A stretch of DNA of 64,000 bases, taken from contig NC_069131.1 in the NCBI RefSeq assembly GCF_026914265.1, positions 8,944,001 to 9,008,000 on the forward strand, read 5' to 3'. The notes beneath the pieces were generated by a model. It was not told the origin of the DNA, searched no databases, and saw nothing but the letters and a program-made list of their open reading frames with translations. Positions 14,855-27,720 of this stretch are shown here, piece after piece; the stretch's first letter is position 1; each line of letters starts with the position of its first letter. The translations under genes were made by a program, and so were the position numbers. This DNA is from Mya arenaria (taxonomy: Eukaryota > Mollusca > Bivalvia > Myida > Myidae).

Positions 14855-16464
14855 CGGTAGCCATTCGTTTTGAAAATGTCGTCAAAATTAACTTAAAACG
14901 CAAAACACAGTGTTGTACACAGAACAAGTCATGACTCGCCCAATATTACAAATAAGTTAACATTAACTTGAATAATCGCACTCATAATGTTTATACAGAG
15001 CATTAAATGTGTTGGCGGGAGTATGATTGATAATTACTCTAGTTAGGAGATAATTACGAACAGAGTAAGACGGTATTAAAATAGCAAATGTACTGGCCCC
15101 AATTTATCGAATCTGCTTAGCCCATGATAACAGATTTAAACTAAGCTCACTATATTTGTTTTTCAATAAATTGTGTCATATTTATTTATTTTGTTTTTTG
15201 AGTTTTTATACTTTAGATAGGAATGATCTATATGTTAATTACATTAAACCATTTTTCATTGATCAAAATTCAATTTAAGTATCTATTTTGGCTAATTGAA
15301 ATAAGCTACTTAAACCTGTTAAGCTTAAGAAGTTTCGAGAAATTTAGGCCAGCCTGTTGATATATAATACTGAGAACTAAACTAGAGCAAAATTTTACCA
15401 TTTACTTCATTTATACGTTCATGTATTTATTTACCTATAGCTTGTACAAACACAAGTACAAACAATGAACATAAACATTGTCATCGAAGCGTTAATTCAA
15501 ATTGCAAAGATTCAAATAGTTGTTACCTACTAAAATGTGTTTCCCATTACTATGTAAACTTTATTTTTCGACTTAGATATATATTTTATATATATAGTTT
15601 TCGACTTATAAATACATATTTTATCAACTGGTTATCAGCAATCAAATTAGGGTGGCTATGAAATATATGAAGCATTATGAAATAGAAATGTTGGATGACG
15701 TTTACATTTTCCTTAAGTGATTTGGATTTATGAGTAAAAAGTTAAACGAAGTGTAAATAATTGGCGGTTTTAATGCATGCTTAAAGCCTAAGTCACACAT
15801 TCAGGATTTTTACTGCCGTCCTTGATAGGACCATTCCCGATTAAAATGTGTGAAAAGTCGGATCAAGATCCTGTGATTCGTGGCTGGAAATTCAAACTTT
15901 TATTAAAATTTGTAAAAAAAACACATTTATTTAATCACGACAATAATCAGATATTGTTCAGGAGGCGTCCCGATCCAGCCGTTTCCAGCAGAATTCGTCC
16001 CGATTATCCCGTTCTCAATCCGATTCTGATCCGATTTGTATCTTCGTCATGGTAAAAAACGACCGGATCTGTCCCGACAGCGTCCCGATTCTCCCGAATG
16101 CGATCCGACAGAGATCAGACAGTGACCAGACAATGAACCTCAAGATCATGCCCGTTCCACAGGACACTGACCAGACAACACAGGACATTGTTACGATTTT
16201 GATCCGATACAGCAGAATTTGTCACGACATAGTCACGATTGTAATCCGACTAGACAAAATCGGCTGAGTTTCCCGAAAGTTACGGGACGCACCTAATTGT
16301 CGGGAGTGCTTGGCCGACCTCTCCGGACCATTCCCGATCCGTAGGACTCTGTTACGAACATATACGACTGCTTTCACAATGATAGGACATTCCAGATCAT
16401 TGAGGATAGCGTGTCGTAGCGTGATCTCAAACGGGAGCCATGATCGGTACTGTGTGAACGCCGC
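14855..16464. other. Spacer between satellite and right duplication arm; includes a possible GATCCG-rich mobile element
   Basis: No gene is recognised. From about 15795 to 16470 the composition changes to GC-richer text with many CCCGAT and ATCCGA words. It is bounded by cctaagtcacacattcagg on the left and the inverted-looking ggtactgtgtgaacgcc on the right, which suggests a non-autonomous DNA transposon. The two short overlapping frames inside (15822-16055 and 16049-16267) look incidental. Confidence 0.4.
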
Positions 16465-18581
16465 ATAAGTAATACTCAACATAAAAATGCATTATTGTTT
16501 GCATATATCCGGGTTTGCATCCGACTTCTGTCAGTTTTATCTATGACATTATCATGAGAAAGCCCATTTGTTTTATAATAAAACCTATAATAAAAATTGT
16601 AAGTGGTAGCCAAAGATCTTATAGGTTGGATGTGTTAGTGCCTAGTACTCAATGATAGTATGGTCGCTTAGATATATGTCTTCTTAACCATTTTGTTTTC
16701 GGTCCATTACGTCATAAAACGTAAATGAAGCATTTTGACGTCGCCCTGTACACAATGCAGACTGAATGCACTAATCGACGTTACATCAGGACAACTTTGC
16801 AACTAGAAAATTTTCAATCTGAATTGAGCAATGTAATTATTATACTCATATTATAGTAGATCAAACTAAATACATTGTTCATGAAATTATCAGAAATACA
16901 TTTGAACTCATTGTAACCAATGAAATCACGTAGCTTCGATGGCATTCCGATTAAGACCTCGATTTGTAACTTTATATGTAACGGCGTACTCAATATTTTA
17001 CAAAACAACACACCCCCTTTTTCTTTAAGTATCTGAAAGTATCATTTACTTCATAACACTTATAAATAACCGGCCTAAAACAAGAGTCATCCATTAAAAG
17101 AACAACATTTCTTCTAGTCTAGGACACAAATCTGTAACTCACTTATACTCTTGTCTTGTCAAACTCAATTAATTCACCAGCATTTTCACAATGGCAAATA
17201 AATACAACACCTTTTCTCTGAATGTCTAAGAACCGCAATTATAACTCATGAAACACTTGATTTAATGTTTGAACCTTTACTTTAATATTTTCACTTTTGA
17301 GGCAAAAATTGGCGCGTTAACATATCGCCGTAACCGCCTAAAAATACTGCACGAGGTGACACTAAGCCATTCGGAACTGCTCGGCCATTTTCTATCGAAA
17401 ACAACCTATATGGACGGTTTACGATATCAGAAATCTTTAAACTTTAACTACGCTGCAAGAAGATGGCGTAGTAATTTCAATTTAGCAGTTTAACTTAATG
17501 ACTTAACTCTTTGGAACCTTTATTATATATGCAATAATACACTTCACTGACAATCAATTTAAACTTAGATATACAAACACATGTTAAAATACTACATTTT
17601 AATATTATTAAAAAAATACGAACTATTTCTACGGCATACATCCGATGTTGTCTTCGGTTAAAAATGGCCGAGTGTTTCGAATGACACTACCAAACTTTCA
17701 ATTAGTGGGACGATTTGGTGCCCTTTAAACGATGCGACCTTGAACGAGATGTCAAAAACCTTTCCTCATTCGGAACACCTCGGCCATTTTCTACGGACAC
17801 AACCTCGGATGTATGCCGGTACATCAGTAGAAGTAGTTCGTAAAACTTTGAATCATATTATTAATTAAATGAAGTGATTTAGCTTGTATTTGTTCAGTAA
17901 ACTGCTAAATTAATTGAAATTACTACTTGCTGCGTAGTTAAAGTGTACCGATTTCTGACATTGTAAACCGCCGATTGTTTTCGATAAAAATGACCGAGAA
18001 GTTCCGAATGGCCTTTTCCTTTAATACGAGTTAACATACATGTTCATAAGCGGAAACAAACAAACAATTCACTTAGATTTCAGAATTTACTTTACAAGAC
18101 AGGAACAGGGTTAGAAATAGAATTATGAATATACATATTGCATGTACTAATTTAAAAGTGGGTGTTGCTTTCTTTAATTAAAGATACGATCTTGTAGATT
18201 GTATTAACTAAACCATGCTCATCGCGAGTTAATTCTTTCACTACGAGCACATATCATTAAATTTAAATTAGAGAAAAACTGCAGGCAGTCATGATATACA
18301 TAGCCGGACGTGACACTTATTTTGTTAACATGCATTCCATTATATTCTTATGTGCGAAACCTTTATCAAAATGTGCACAATCGTATCTTTAACAAATTTG
18401 AACTGATATTTTGTTTTCCTGTTTCTCTAAACAATAATTACAGCTAATGCTATATTTTACAGGCAATTAATAAACACTGTGTGTAAGCACTGTTTTTCGC
18501 AATTTTTACTCCCCTAAGTATTTTTGTTTATTTGATAGCATTTCTGTTCCGTTAAAGCACGATCTGATGACACGTCTATGG

Positions 18582-18693
18582 CTATTTAATTCTGCCAAGC
18601 CGAATCGGAATGTGTGGAATTCGTGGAATTCGTGGCCAGCGAATATTGCGGAAAGGGTTCCTGACTCGTCGTATCCATCCTCGCGTCATTACA
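18582..18693 (-). other. Exon 4 of copy B: candidate mature proline-rich cationic peptide
   Basis: After the acceptor ATTAATTTTCAG (minus strand) the frame carried from exon 3 is open for 36 codons to TAG. Splitting by content, an Arg-rich amphipathic half (GWIRRVRNPFRN) is followed by an IP-repeat half (RIPRIPHIPIR) and the end LGRIK. Estimated net charge of the 38 residues after KR is about +11. Exon 4 of copy A shares only the start (cgaggatgg, giving RGW) and the 3' untranslated sequence after the stop. A Gly-Arg near the end could allow amidation; this is speculative. Confidence 0.75.
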
Positions 18694-21600
18694 CTGAAAA
18701 TTAATAGAGAACGCAAACATTGTTTTAAAATTTACTCTGTTGAGTCTGCATATCATTTCCTACTACAGGTGTGTTTTACTGCTTATTCGAATTTTAAAAA
18801 TATAATTGGCAAATCATGGATACATTTATTGGGTATTCTGTTAAAATAAATTTGAGAGAGCAGAACGGAAAATGTTATGATGATATCCATAGAAATAAGT
18901 AAAATACGTTATAACAAGTAAGAACACGCATAACGCATATTGAATTCGAACTGTGACGTCACATACTAAGTCAAAACAAAACTATATTAATAATGCACCA
19001 GTCAATTGTAACCACGCCCCCCCCCAGGTCCGGCAGGGACTTTGACTTTCGGTCCAGCCAAGCCCGGGCAAAGTCCTCGCCTGGGACGAATGGCTCGTGA
19101 AACCCCCGCCAAATGCCCCCGCACCCAAGGGACTCTATTTCCCGCTATATTTGGCGTGAAGACAAAACCACTGCATTCACCCGGCACTGCGGGACAACCT
19201 GGAAGGTAAAAATACGGCCCATTTCCCCTGCTATCCCCGGTATACCCCAGACCTTGGGGCCGTGGTTACAACTGACTGGTGCATGACAGGCATATCTAAC
19301 ACATCCATACCAAAGAAAGCGTACATTTCTAGTTTTTTTTTAATATGCCTATTATTTTCTTTTCCCATATCCATCAGTTTAACTACAGCATGCCGTATTT
19401 AAAATTTTAAATTGAAAACCTGTATCAGCATAGCATCAGCATAGTAGTTATGTACATAATCATTATTGTGATTGATTTGTGACGTCATTTCCGTCACTTA
19501 AATTCCGCAAAGTATCATGTATAAATCGAATAGCAGTTTCATTAGCTTAAACTGAAAGCGGAGTGTTTAAACATGGAACGAGGCATATAATAAAATGAAA
19601 ATAACGATAGCGCTATTTCTGACGACCTGTATCACGTCTTGTTCGGTGTATAAAATGCGTTTACACAGCGAACTGGACGTGATACGGGACTTCAGAAAAG
19701 CGTCTTGTCATTATAAATAGCCCTTATGTATCATTACTTAGAACCTTTATGGAACAAAGAATAAGAAAACTTATATGAATTATATAATACTTTTGAACAA
19801 TCAGGTCGCTTGAAACAGTCACTAAGTATGTTTTTGAAATGAATCGGGACCAAAACCGTCGTTGTTATGAACCATGAGATAATACAATGATCATTTATCG
19901 TCTATAAAATGTTGCATCAATGACATTCTTTTTAAAATAAAGAAGTGTAAAAGAGCATTTAAAAAATCACTATTTTCAGCATTTTTGGTCTGATATTTTA
20001 ATATCAATGATTACATTTTGGTATCTTTTTATTCCGAAGAATGTGGCTCATATATGTTCATTGCCATTAAACACGTCATCATTATTTTGTTTCAGGATTG
20101 GCCGCATTTTCTCTTTCGTTTATGCTGTATGAACGCGCAGTTGGGCACGCGAGCAAATTCCATAAAGAAAAACGTGTGCAATTGTTATTGCAGAAATTAT
20201 ATCGTTGAAATCATATATAATTCTATTCCCTGTGCGCGTTGACATTTGAGTCTAACTTAAAAATGGTCTAAACTGTCAAACAGTGACATATATAAAAATG
20301 ATAAATATTAGTCTATATTTCACCGATGAATCCCTATGCAATCTCATCATTTTGTTGGAAATAAAATCAATAATGACTGCAACCAGTGTTTGTATACCAC
20401 GTGATAAATTGTGTCATAAATGTTACGTCGGAAGGCAATTTTTTTTTGCTTTAAACAAAGATAACTTTACTATTTCTTCATCATTTTAAATAAAACATAA
20501 CGCAGTCTACCTCGCAGACAGAGCCCCGCCTTCTTGTACCAGAGGTTGATTGAAAGGGTAGTTTCTGAAAACACTTCGACAAACATTTTGTCAAAGTTAT
20601 CTTTGTTATAAGTCTTCATTTTAAGCAAAATATTGCCTTCTGACGTAGCATATATGACGTAATTTATCACGTGGTATACACACACTGGCAACCATAACCA
20701 GCTGAGAGCAAAACAAAATATAATGACGTATAATTATTGACCTTCCACGTTTGTCTTCATTATTTTGGCCAAAGAGCACAGCGCATAGCACTGCACAATC
20801 CTCTTCACTCTCGCAGTTGGCAAAACAGTTCTCGCATTCTGGATTTCCTTCACAGTCGAATTCTTCGCTATCGCTATCACCAGCTCCCCGGACCTTAAAA
20901 GTGGTATAGAAACAGAACCAGTTGCAATACAACAACAAATGTTTTCAACAGGTTGCGATTAACCCATCATCGTAATTGAAAATATCTTTGACGCATTTTT
21001 ACGATATCGAAACCGATTGAAACTGGATGCAAACTATTAGCAAGTCGTGTTCCTTTCTTACCTCTGTATCCCTGAGTTGACCATCTAGCGCTCTTTCAAC
21101 CGCTTCTAGTACCTCTTGTTCGGTCAGTTCATCTGCAATAGAATCATTTACATATTTGATCCTTTTCCGATAAATGTCAAGTTTATAATTCCGGCGTGAG
21201 AGACTGATCTTATTTCATACTGATTCACCGTTCAACGTTGGGAAGATGTTGCTACTTTTAACTTTTGGTTTCAATAAATAAATATAAAAATATTTCTATG
21301 TCGTAGGTTGATTCCTTTAGTTTCAATGGACTGACATAATCAAGTTTTGTTCGATCATATATAATCGCAATGGAACAAAAACGGTAAATGCCAATAAGAC
21401 AGCACAGACAACATACCAAGGTCAAGGGAAACGTTTCATCAAGAGCCCTACGAGTGGCTTTGTACCAAGGACATATTTTAGACAATACAGTTCGTAGTTA
21501 AACCAATAAAAGTTATTGCAACCAGTCAAACTGTTAATATACAACTTCGAACATCCACTGGTACTGTAGAATTAACAAAGGATAGATTCGAACGCGGGCT

Positions 21601-22251
21601 TGTAGCTGTTTGGAAAAGGTGCACGAGAGTTCCAAATGCTGGTTTAGCAACAAGGAAACGTCTGTTTATAAATCTTTTACTTTTTCATTAAATACATGTA
21701 TGCATACTTTTGAAATATTTTGATGCATTAAATTTACAACTATGAAAAAGCAATTTCGGTTTACTTTTGAATGACAATTCAATTGAATGTATTTGTTGTA
21801 GTTATTCATTTGTTTCGCTAGTTCAATGCTTTTTCGTTAGGGCATTTGCCGTGTGCCTCTTAACAGGGGCTATTTCTGAATTCTTCACTACTGGGCTTGT
21901 CCCTCTAGTTTCCATTGAATTATAAATTGACACTTATGAAATATGTAAAAATGTCAACGCAATGTGAGCGGTATTTTTATTTTCAAAACACCATTTAGAC
22001 ATAAACAATGAAACGCATATTATTATAAGTATTATTAACAAATATTAATAATTATACTTAAAGTTATACTTATTATTATAATTAATATTATCATTATATT
22101 ATTATTGTTATTATTATTATTATTAAACAATCAAGAAATATTTTTTATTTTTGATATAAAGGAAGAAAAAGTGAAACATACCGTCGGCCCTCACTGAAGG
22201 AAACGATAAAAACACCGATACCACTAGCCCCAACAGTAGAAAACGAAGCAT
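18582..22251 (-). CDS. Copy B: secreted acidic six-Cys precursor ending in a Pro/Arg-rich cationic peptide (putative proline-rich antimicrobial peptide precursor)
   Basis: Exons on the minus strand: 22251-22182, 21132-21062, 20893-20742 and 18693-18582, with lengths 70, 71, 152 and 112 nt, giving 134 residues. The layout matches copy A: signal peptide MLRFLLLGLVVSVFL, acidic helix EQEVLEAVERAL, acidic segment with the same six-Cys spacing, and NNEDKR as the cleavage site. Exon 4 gives a 38-residue tail after KR with ten Arg, one Lys, five Pro and no acidic residue, including GWIRRVRNPFRN and WPRIPRIPHIPIR. The exon 3 acceptor is TTTTAAG rather than TTTTCAG, a weaker but valid AG. By analogy with insect and mammalian proline-rich peptides, the product may enter bacteria and block ribosomes; that is inference. 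A candidate AATAAA lies at 18532-18527. Confidence 0.8.
18994..19283. mobile_element. 290-bp MITE with TGCACCAGTCAATTGTAACC ends
   Basis: The left end reads tgcaccagtcaattgtaacc and the right end, inverted, reads ggttacaactgactggtgca, each running into CACG and C-rich text. The interior is GC-rich and non-coding. It sits in intron 3 of copy B. The matching site in arm A (around 4050-4075) has no such insert, so it moved in after the duplication. A partial relative lies at 40676-40790. Confidence 0.8.
19614..19700. repeat. Imperfect hairpin in intron 3 of copy B
   Basis: This is the counterpart of the hairpin at 3499-3592: tgtatcacgtcttgttcg pairs with cgaactggacgtgatac. It was present before the arms were duplicated. 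Confidence 0.6.
20383..20688. mobile_element. 306-bp MITE with CCAGTGTTTGTATACCACG ends (family copy 1)
   Basis: The terminal inverted repeats extend about 60 bp: TATACCACGTGATAAATT, then GTCATA, then ACGTCGGAAGGCAAT, mirrored at the right end. A second member is at 58661-59142. The ends contain CACGTG and TGACGTAA words. It lies in intron 3 of copy B, about 50 nt downstream of exon 3, and is absent from copy A. Confidence 0.85.
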
Positions 22252-22294
22252 TTTGACTAATCCGGATGAATGAGCCAAGAGCTCACTCACATGG

Positions 22295-22301
22295 CCTTAT
22301 A
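22295..22301 (-). promoter_or_regulatory. TATA box of peptide gene copy B
   Basis: The minus-strand motif TATAAGG lies about 45 nt upstream of the start codon. TTGGCTCATTC follows at 22277-22267, as in copies A and C. Confidence 0.6.
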
Positions 22302-22440
22302 TGCAATATTTTCGGGAAGACCGATCTGGCTGGGTGCATTTCATCCTCTAGGAGGTAAGTGAAGTCTGAACGCTAATGGAAATTGTGGTAGATGACATTA
22401 AGATAAAGAAGAAAGAAAGCGGATACAAACACATGTGCTT

Positions 22441-23823
22441 ATTGTTATAGGCGTTTGTTAATTGTCAAATAAATAGAGAATATTTGTTTATTTCAGTTTA
22501 AGAATTTATTTCATATAAATTCACGAGTGGCGAAGCTACAAGGGAAACTATAGTGTTTCTATGACCCCGTGTGAAATATGACACTGAAATAATCAAATTT
22601 TTGTTTGTTTAATGCGTTTTTTCCGAGTTTTATAGATTTTTTTTTAAAGGGTGTTATTTACGCCACTACCCGTAGGACGCCCCTCACTGTCAATTTTCTA
22701 TTTCCGGTTTGATGAGAAAATGTTCTCTGATATTATTTTTTATGGTTTATTATTCGCTCGTAATTAAGTGCAAAGATTTAATGAACAGTAATCAATGAAG
22801 TTTTATTAGTGTATCTATGTTCCAAAAAATAACGAAAACACTGTCAGTTTAAACGGGCAAGAATACATAACCAAGTTACTACGCCGCCATTTAGTGAATG
22901 AAAATTTGAACGGTCGGACGTGTTAGCAAAACAATTGCGGATAATCATTGGATATATAACATGTGTCTTGGTTTGAGGGTGTGATTCATATTACATTGAT
23001 ATTCAGTCATCTCACTGTCAGAGACCAGTCTGTTTCGCTTGAAGACAGGTCATTTGCCAGTCGAGACCACGCCAGGATGTTGACAAATTTTGAGGCGTGG
23101 GTGGGGTAATAACGATATCAGTGAATCAGTTAAAATTGTTTTGAGAATCTTCCGGGAAGTTCGTATTACTTATAACAACGACAAACAGTTTAAGATACAT
23201 TCAAACAATGATATAACATTCTATCTATGTTCGAGCAATTGTTTTCGTCTGTAATTTGATTGGTATGAATTCGGCTTCAAGATCAAGAAAACGTTTGAAA
23301 AACGGGATAACCATTTTTGTTAAAAAACACTTAGTTGTTTATTTCCAAATTCATGTATGTCTTTATTTAAACTTATGTTACCCTATTTGAATTTCTTTTT
23401 GGCCAACATTTTCTATTTCAAAGTGAAGTATTTTGTTTTGAACAATGGAAAGTAACTACAGTGGATGTATAAGTACGTTCCAAAAGTTGATATTTTCACT
23501 CCTTATTTTTCAGTGAAAAAATCAAATTGATATTTCACTGTTGTTATTTCACTGATAAAACTCAATATATATCATCGAAAAGCTTGAAAGAAGAAGTATT
23601 ATTTTGCTTTATGGCTGTTGTTTGTGTACACACTGAGATTCAAAGTACGATAAAATGTGAAACTAAAAGATCGTAAAGAAATATTGTCCCACCCCCAAAA
23701 AACAAACATTCTTTTTGTTCTTGCAGCCTTTTGGGACAAACCAACTTAACTGTGATCTCAGAGTGAACCATACTAACTGGCTCCCAGATGATTTCAGATG
23801 TCCAAATTAATAAAGTAGTGGTT
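22441..23823. other. Intergenic, nothing recognised
   Basis: AT-rich sequence without long frames, RNA genes or clear repeats. Confidence 0.5.
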
Positions 23824-26794
23824 TACTTATAGAGGTTTTAAAAACATTAATGTAAGTTATTCTAAGCTTGACTTATAGAAGCTTTAAAACATTGATGTAA
23901 GTTATTCTAAGCATGACTTATAAAAGCTTTAAAAACATTGATGTAAGTTATTCTAAGCTTGACTTATAGAAGCTTTGAAACATTGATGTAAGTGATTCTA
24001 AGCATGACTTATAAACGCTTTAAAAACATTGATGTAAGTTATTCTTAGCATGACTTATAGAAGCTCTAAACATTTATGTAAGTTATTCTAAGCATGGCTT
24101 ATAGAAGCTTTAAAAACATTGATGTGAGTTATTCTAAGCTTGACTTATAGAAGCTTTGAAACATTGATGTAAGTTATTCTAAGCTTGACTTATAGAAGCT
24201 TTAAAATCATTGATGTAAGTTATTCTAAGCTTGACTTACAGAAGCTTTGAAACATTGATGTAAGTTATTCTAAGCTTGACTTATAGAACCTTTAAAACAT
24301 TGATGTAAGTTATTCTAAGCTTGACTTACAGAAGCTTCAAAAACATTAATGTAAGTTATTCTAAGCTTGACTTACAGAAGCTTCAAAAACATTGATGTAA
24401 GTTATTCTAAGCATGACTTACAGAAGCTTCAAAAACATTGATGTAAGTTATTCTGAGCATGGCTTATAGAAGCTTTAAAAACATTGATGTAAGTTATTCT
24501 AAGCATGACTTATAGAAGCTTTGAAACATTGATGTAAGTTATTCTAAGCTTGACTTATAGAAGCTTTAAAAACATTGGTGTAAGTTATTCTAAGCATGAC
24601 TTATAGAAGTTTTATAAAAATTGATGTAAGTTATTCTTAGCATGACTTATAGAAGCTCTAAACATTTATGTAAGTTATTCTAAGCATGGCTTATAGAAGC
24701 TTTAAAAACATTGATATGAGTTATTCTAAGCTTGACTTATAGAAGCTTTGAAACATTGATGTAAGTTATTCTAAGCTTGACTTATAGAAGCTTTGAAACA
24801 TTGATGTAGGTTATTCTAAGCTTGAATTATAGAAGCTTTAAAAACATTGATGTAAGTTATTCTAAGCTTGACTTACAGAAGCTTTGAAACATTGATGTAA
24901 GTTATTCTAAGCTTGACTTATAGAACCTTTAAAACATTGATGTAAGTTATTCTAAGCTTGACTTACAGAAGCTTCAAAAACATTGATGTAAGTTATTCTA
25001 AGCTTGACTTACAGAAGCTTCAAAAACATTGATGTAAGTTATTCTAAGCATGACTTACAGAAGCTTCAAAAACATTGATGTAAGTTATTCTGAGCATGGC
25101 TTATAGAAGCTTTAAAAACATTGATGTAAGTTATTCTAAGCATGACTTATAGAAGCTTTGAAACATTGATGTAAGTTATTCTGAGCTTGACTTATAGAAG
25201 CTTTAAAAACATTGATGTAAGTTATTCTAAGCATGACTTATAGAAGCTTTATAAAAATTGATGTAAGTTATTCTAAGCATGGCTTATAGAAGCTTTAAAA
25301 ACATTGATGTAAGTTATTCTAAGCATGACTTATAGAAGCTTTGAAACATTGATGTAAGTTATTCTAAGCTTGACTTATAGAAGCTTTAAAAACATTGATG
25401 TAGGTTATTCTAAGCTTGACTTACAGAAGCTTTGAAACATTGATGTAAGTTATTCTAAGCTTGACTTATAGAAGCTTTAAAAACATTGATGTAAGTTATT
25501 CTAAGCTTGACTTACAGAAGCTTCAAAAACATTAATGTAAGTTATTCTAAGCTTGACTAACAGAAGCTTCAAAAACATTGATGTAAGTTATTCTAAGCAT
25601 GACTTACAGAAGCTTCAAAAACATTAATGTAAGTTATTCTAAGCTTGACTAACAGAAGCTTCAAAAACATTGATGTAAGTTATTTTAAGCATGACTTACA
25701 GAAGCTTTAAAAACATTGATGTAAGTTATTCTAAGCATGACTTATAGAAGCTTTGAAACATTGATGTAAGTTATTCTAAGCATGACTTATAGAAGCTTTA
25801 AAAACATTGATGTAAGTTATTCTAAGCATGGCTTATAGAAGCTTTGAAAACATTGATGTAAGTTATTCTAAGCATGACTTATAGAAGCTTTGAAACATTG
25901 ATGTAAGTAATTCTAAGCATGACTTATAGAAGCTTTATAAAAATTGATGTAAGTTATTCTAAGCATGACTTATAGAAGCTTTGAAACATTGATGTAAGTT
26001 ATTCTAAGCATGACTTACAGAAGCATTAAAAACATTGATGTAAGTTATTCTAAGCATGACTTATAGAAGCTTTAAAAACATTGATGTAAGTTATTCTGAG
26101 CATGGCTTATAGAAGCTTTAAAAACATTGATGTAAGTTATTCTAAACATGACTTATAGAAGCTTTATAAAAATTGATGTAAGTTATTCTTAGCATGACTT
26201 ATAGAAGCTTTGACACATTGATGTAAGTTATTCTAAGTATGGCTTATAGAAGCTTTAAAAACATTGATGTAAGTTATTCTAAGCATGACTTATAGAAGCT
26301 TTGAAACATTGATGTAAGTTATTCTAAGCATGACTTATAGAAGCTTTAAAAACATTGATGTAAGTTATTCTTAGCATGACTTATAGAAGCTTTGAAACAT
26401 TGATGTAAGTTATTCTAAGCATGGCTTATAGAAGCTTTAAAAACATTGATCTAAGTTATTCTGAGCATGGCTTATAGAAGCTTTATAAAAATTGATGTAA
26501 GTTATTCTAAGCATGACTTATAGAAGCTTTGAAACATTGATGTAAGTTATTCTAAGAAGGCTTATAGAAGCTTTATAAACATTGATGTAAATTATGCTAA
26601 GCATGACTTATAGAAGCTTTGAAACATTGATGTAAGTTATTCTAAGCTTGACTTATAGAAGCTTTAAAAACATTGATGTAAGTTATTCTAAGCTTGACTT
26701 ACAGAAGCTTTGAAACATTGATGTAAGTTATTCTAAGCATGACTTACAGAAGCTTTAAAAACATTGATGTAAGTTATTCTGAGCATGACTTATA
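23824..26794. repeat. 45-46-bp satellite array, about 65 units
   Basis: The unit is gatgtaagttattctaagc, then ATGACTTATAGAAGCTTT, then AAAAACATT; the A-run varies between 45- and 46-bp units. Most units contain AAGCTT. Variants alternate (AAGCTTGAC or AAGCATGAC; TATAGA or TACAGA). A distinctive pair of units with AGCTCTAAACATTTATG occurs at about 24061 and again at 24652, showing block duplication of about 13 units. Confidence 0.97.
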
Positions 26795-27213
26795 CTCTCG
26801 TCTTAGACTCTAGACAAAGAAAGTGATGGTGCAAATTTGATGTTTAAAGAACAAATATTCTCTGGTTAAACAAACAAAGACATATATAGGAGCTACTGGT
26901 CTTAAATAGAAACAAATGAAGCATTTTTTTCTGAATGATGTGAGTGGTTTTTATTCCAAATCTCTTTGGGTAACTTTCTGTAAATAAAGATTAACTTTTG
27001 TGTGAAAACAGTAATTGACATTTTTGCATAAATGACCACCACTTAACTATTTCATATTAAAATGAATGTGCAATCTTAAACATAAATGGCTGTAGACAAT
27101 TTAAGTGGCATTGTTATTGTAAACTTCAGGTTTAAACCAAGTACTCATTGTTTTGCTTATTTATGTATCATTCTCGTAAAAGGGCTTCTTTAATTCGTAG
27201 TAACTATATGCAA

Positions 27214-27720
27214 TTTAAAGGGGCTGTACTCCGTATGATGAAATAGGGGAAAAAAGAGAAAAAAGCCGAAAACTGACATAAACTTTGTATTGATGTGTAC
27301 AATGCATTGAAACTTACTAACTGAAGTACCACATAGTTTACAATTAATTTATTTTTTGCAGTTTTTTTCGTATTTTTCCATTAAAAAAGATTACTAGGTT
27401 CTTCTACCTGGTAGAATTCATTCCTTATGCGTTATTGGCTAGTCGATGTTATCACATGATATTACCAAGCTAGGTATATAGCATAAATATTCCAGAGGTT
27501 CAGGGCCTTTGTAGCACAGTGGATAGTGGATACAACACTTGACTGCAATTTTGGCGACACCTGTTCGAACCCGTTCTCCCACTCGATTTTTTAAAAAAAT
27601 AAAATTTTCTTTTACAATTAGGATATCAAAGAGTAAAACATTTTATCAAATAATTGTCCTGAGATTTGTTACAGAAAAAAAACTTTTTTTGGTGCAAATC
27701 TGGTGAACAGTCCCTTTAAA
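27214..27720. mobile_element. 507-bp MITE with TTTAAAGGGGCTGT ends, carrying a tRNA-derived SINE
   Basis: The ends TTTAAAGGGGCTGT and ACAGTCCCTTTAAA are inverted with one mismatch. A short member with the same ends is at 31056-31157. The nested tRNA-like segment explains the extra length. Confidence 0.7.
27505..27590 (+). mobile_element. tRNA-derived SINE head
   Basis: Box A-like TAGCACAGTGGATAGTGG at 27512 and box B-like TGTTCGAACCC at 27562 have the spacing of a tRNA promoter. The arms do not fold into a good cloverleaf and an AT-rich tail follows, so it is a SINE or tRNA pseudogene rather than a tRNA gene. Confidence 0.6.

Larger units (their letters stand above)
16465..22440 (-). repeat. 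Right arm of the large inverted duplication (carries peptide gene copy B)
   Basis: This is the reverse-oriented counterpart of 1265-6460. It is about 0.8 kb longer, mainly because of insertions in intron 3 of copy B: a 306-bp MITE at 20383-20688 within a larger extra block (about 19890-20735), and a 290-bp MITE at 18994-19283. Homology ends near 16460, where the left arm continues differently. Confidence 0.8.

Noticed and set aside
18610..18849. Plus-strand frame of 79 codons starting MCGIRGIRG
   Set aside because: It is antisense to exon 4 of copy B. The minus strand has the matching splice site, phase and 3' homology to copy A.
20621..20938. A 105-codon single-exon protein on the minus strand
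   Set aside because: It merges exon 3 of copy B with intron sequence on both sides; the upstream Met lies in intron 2 and the tail is in intron 3.
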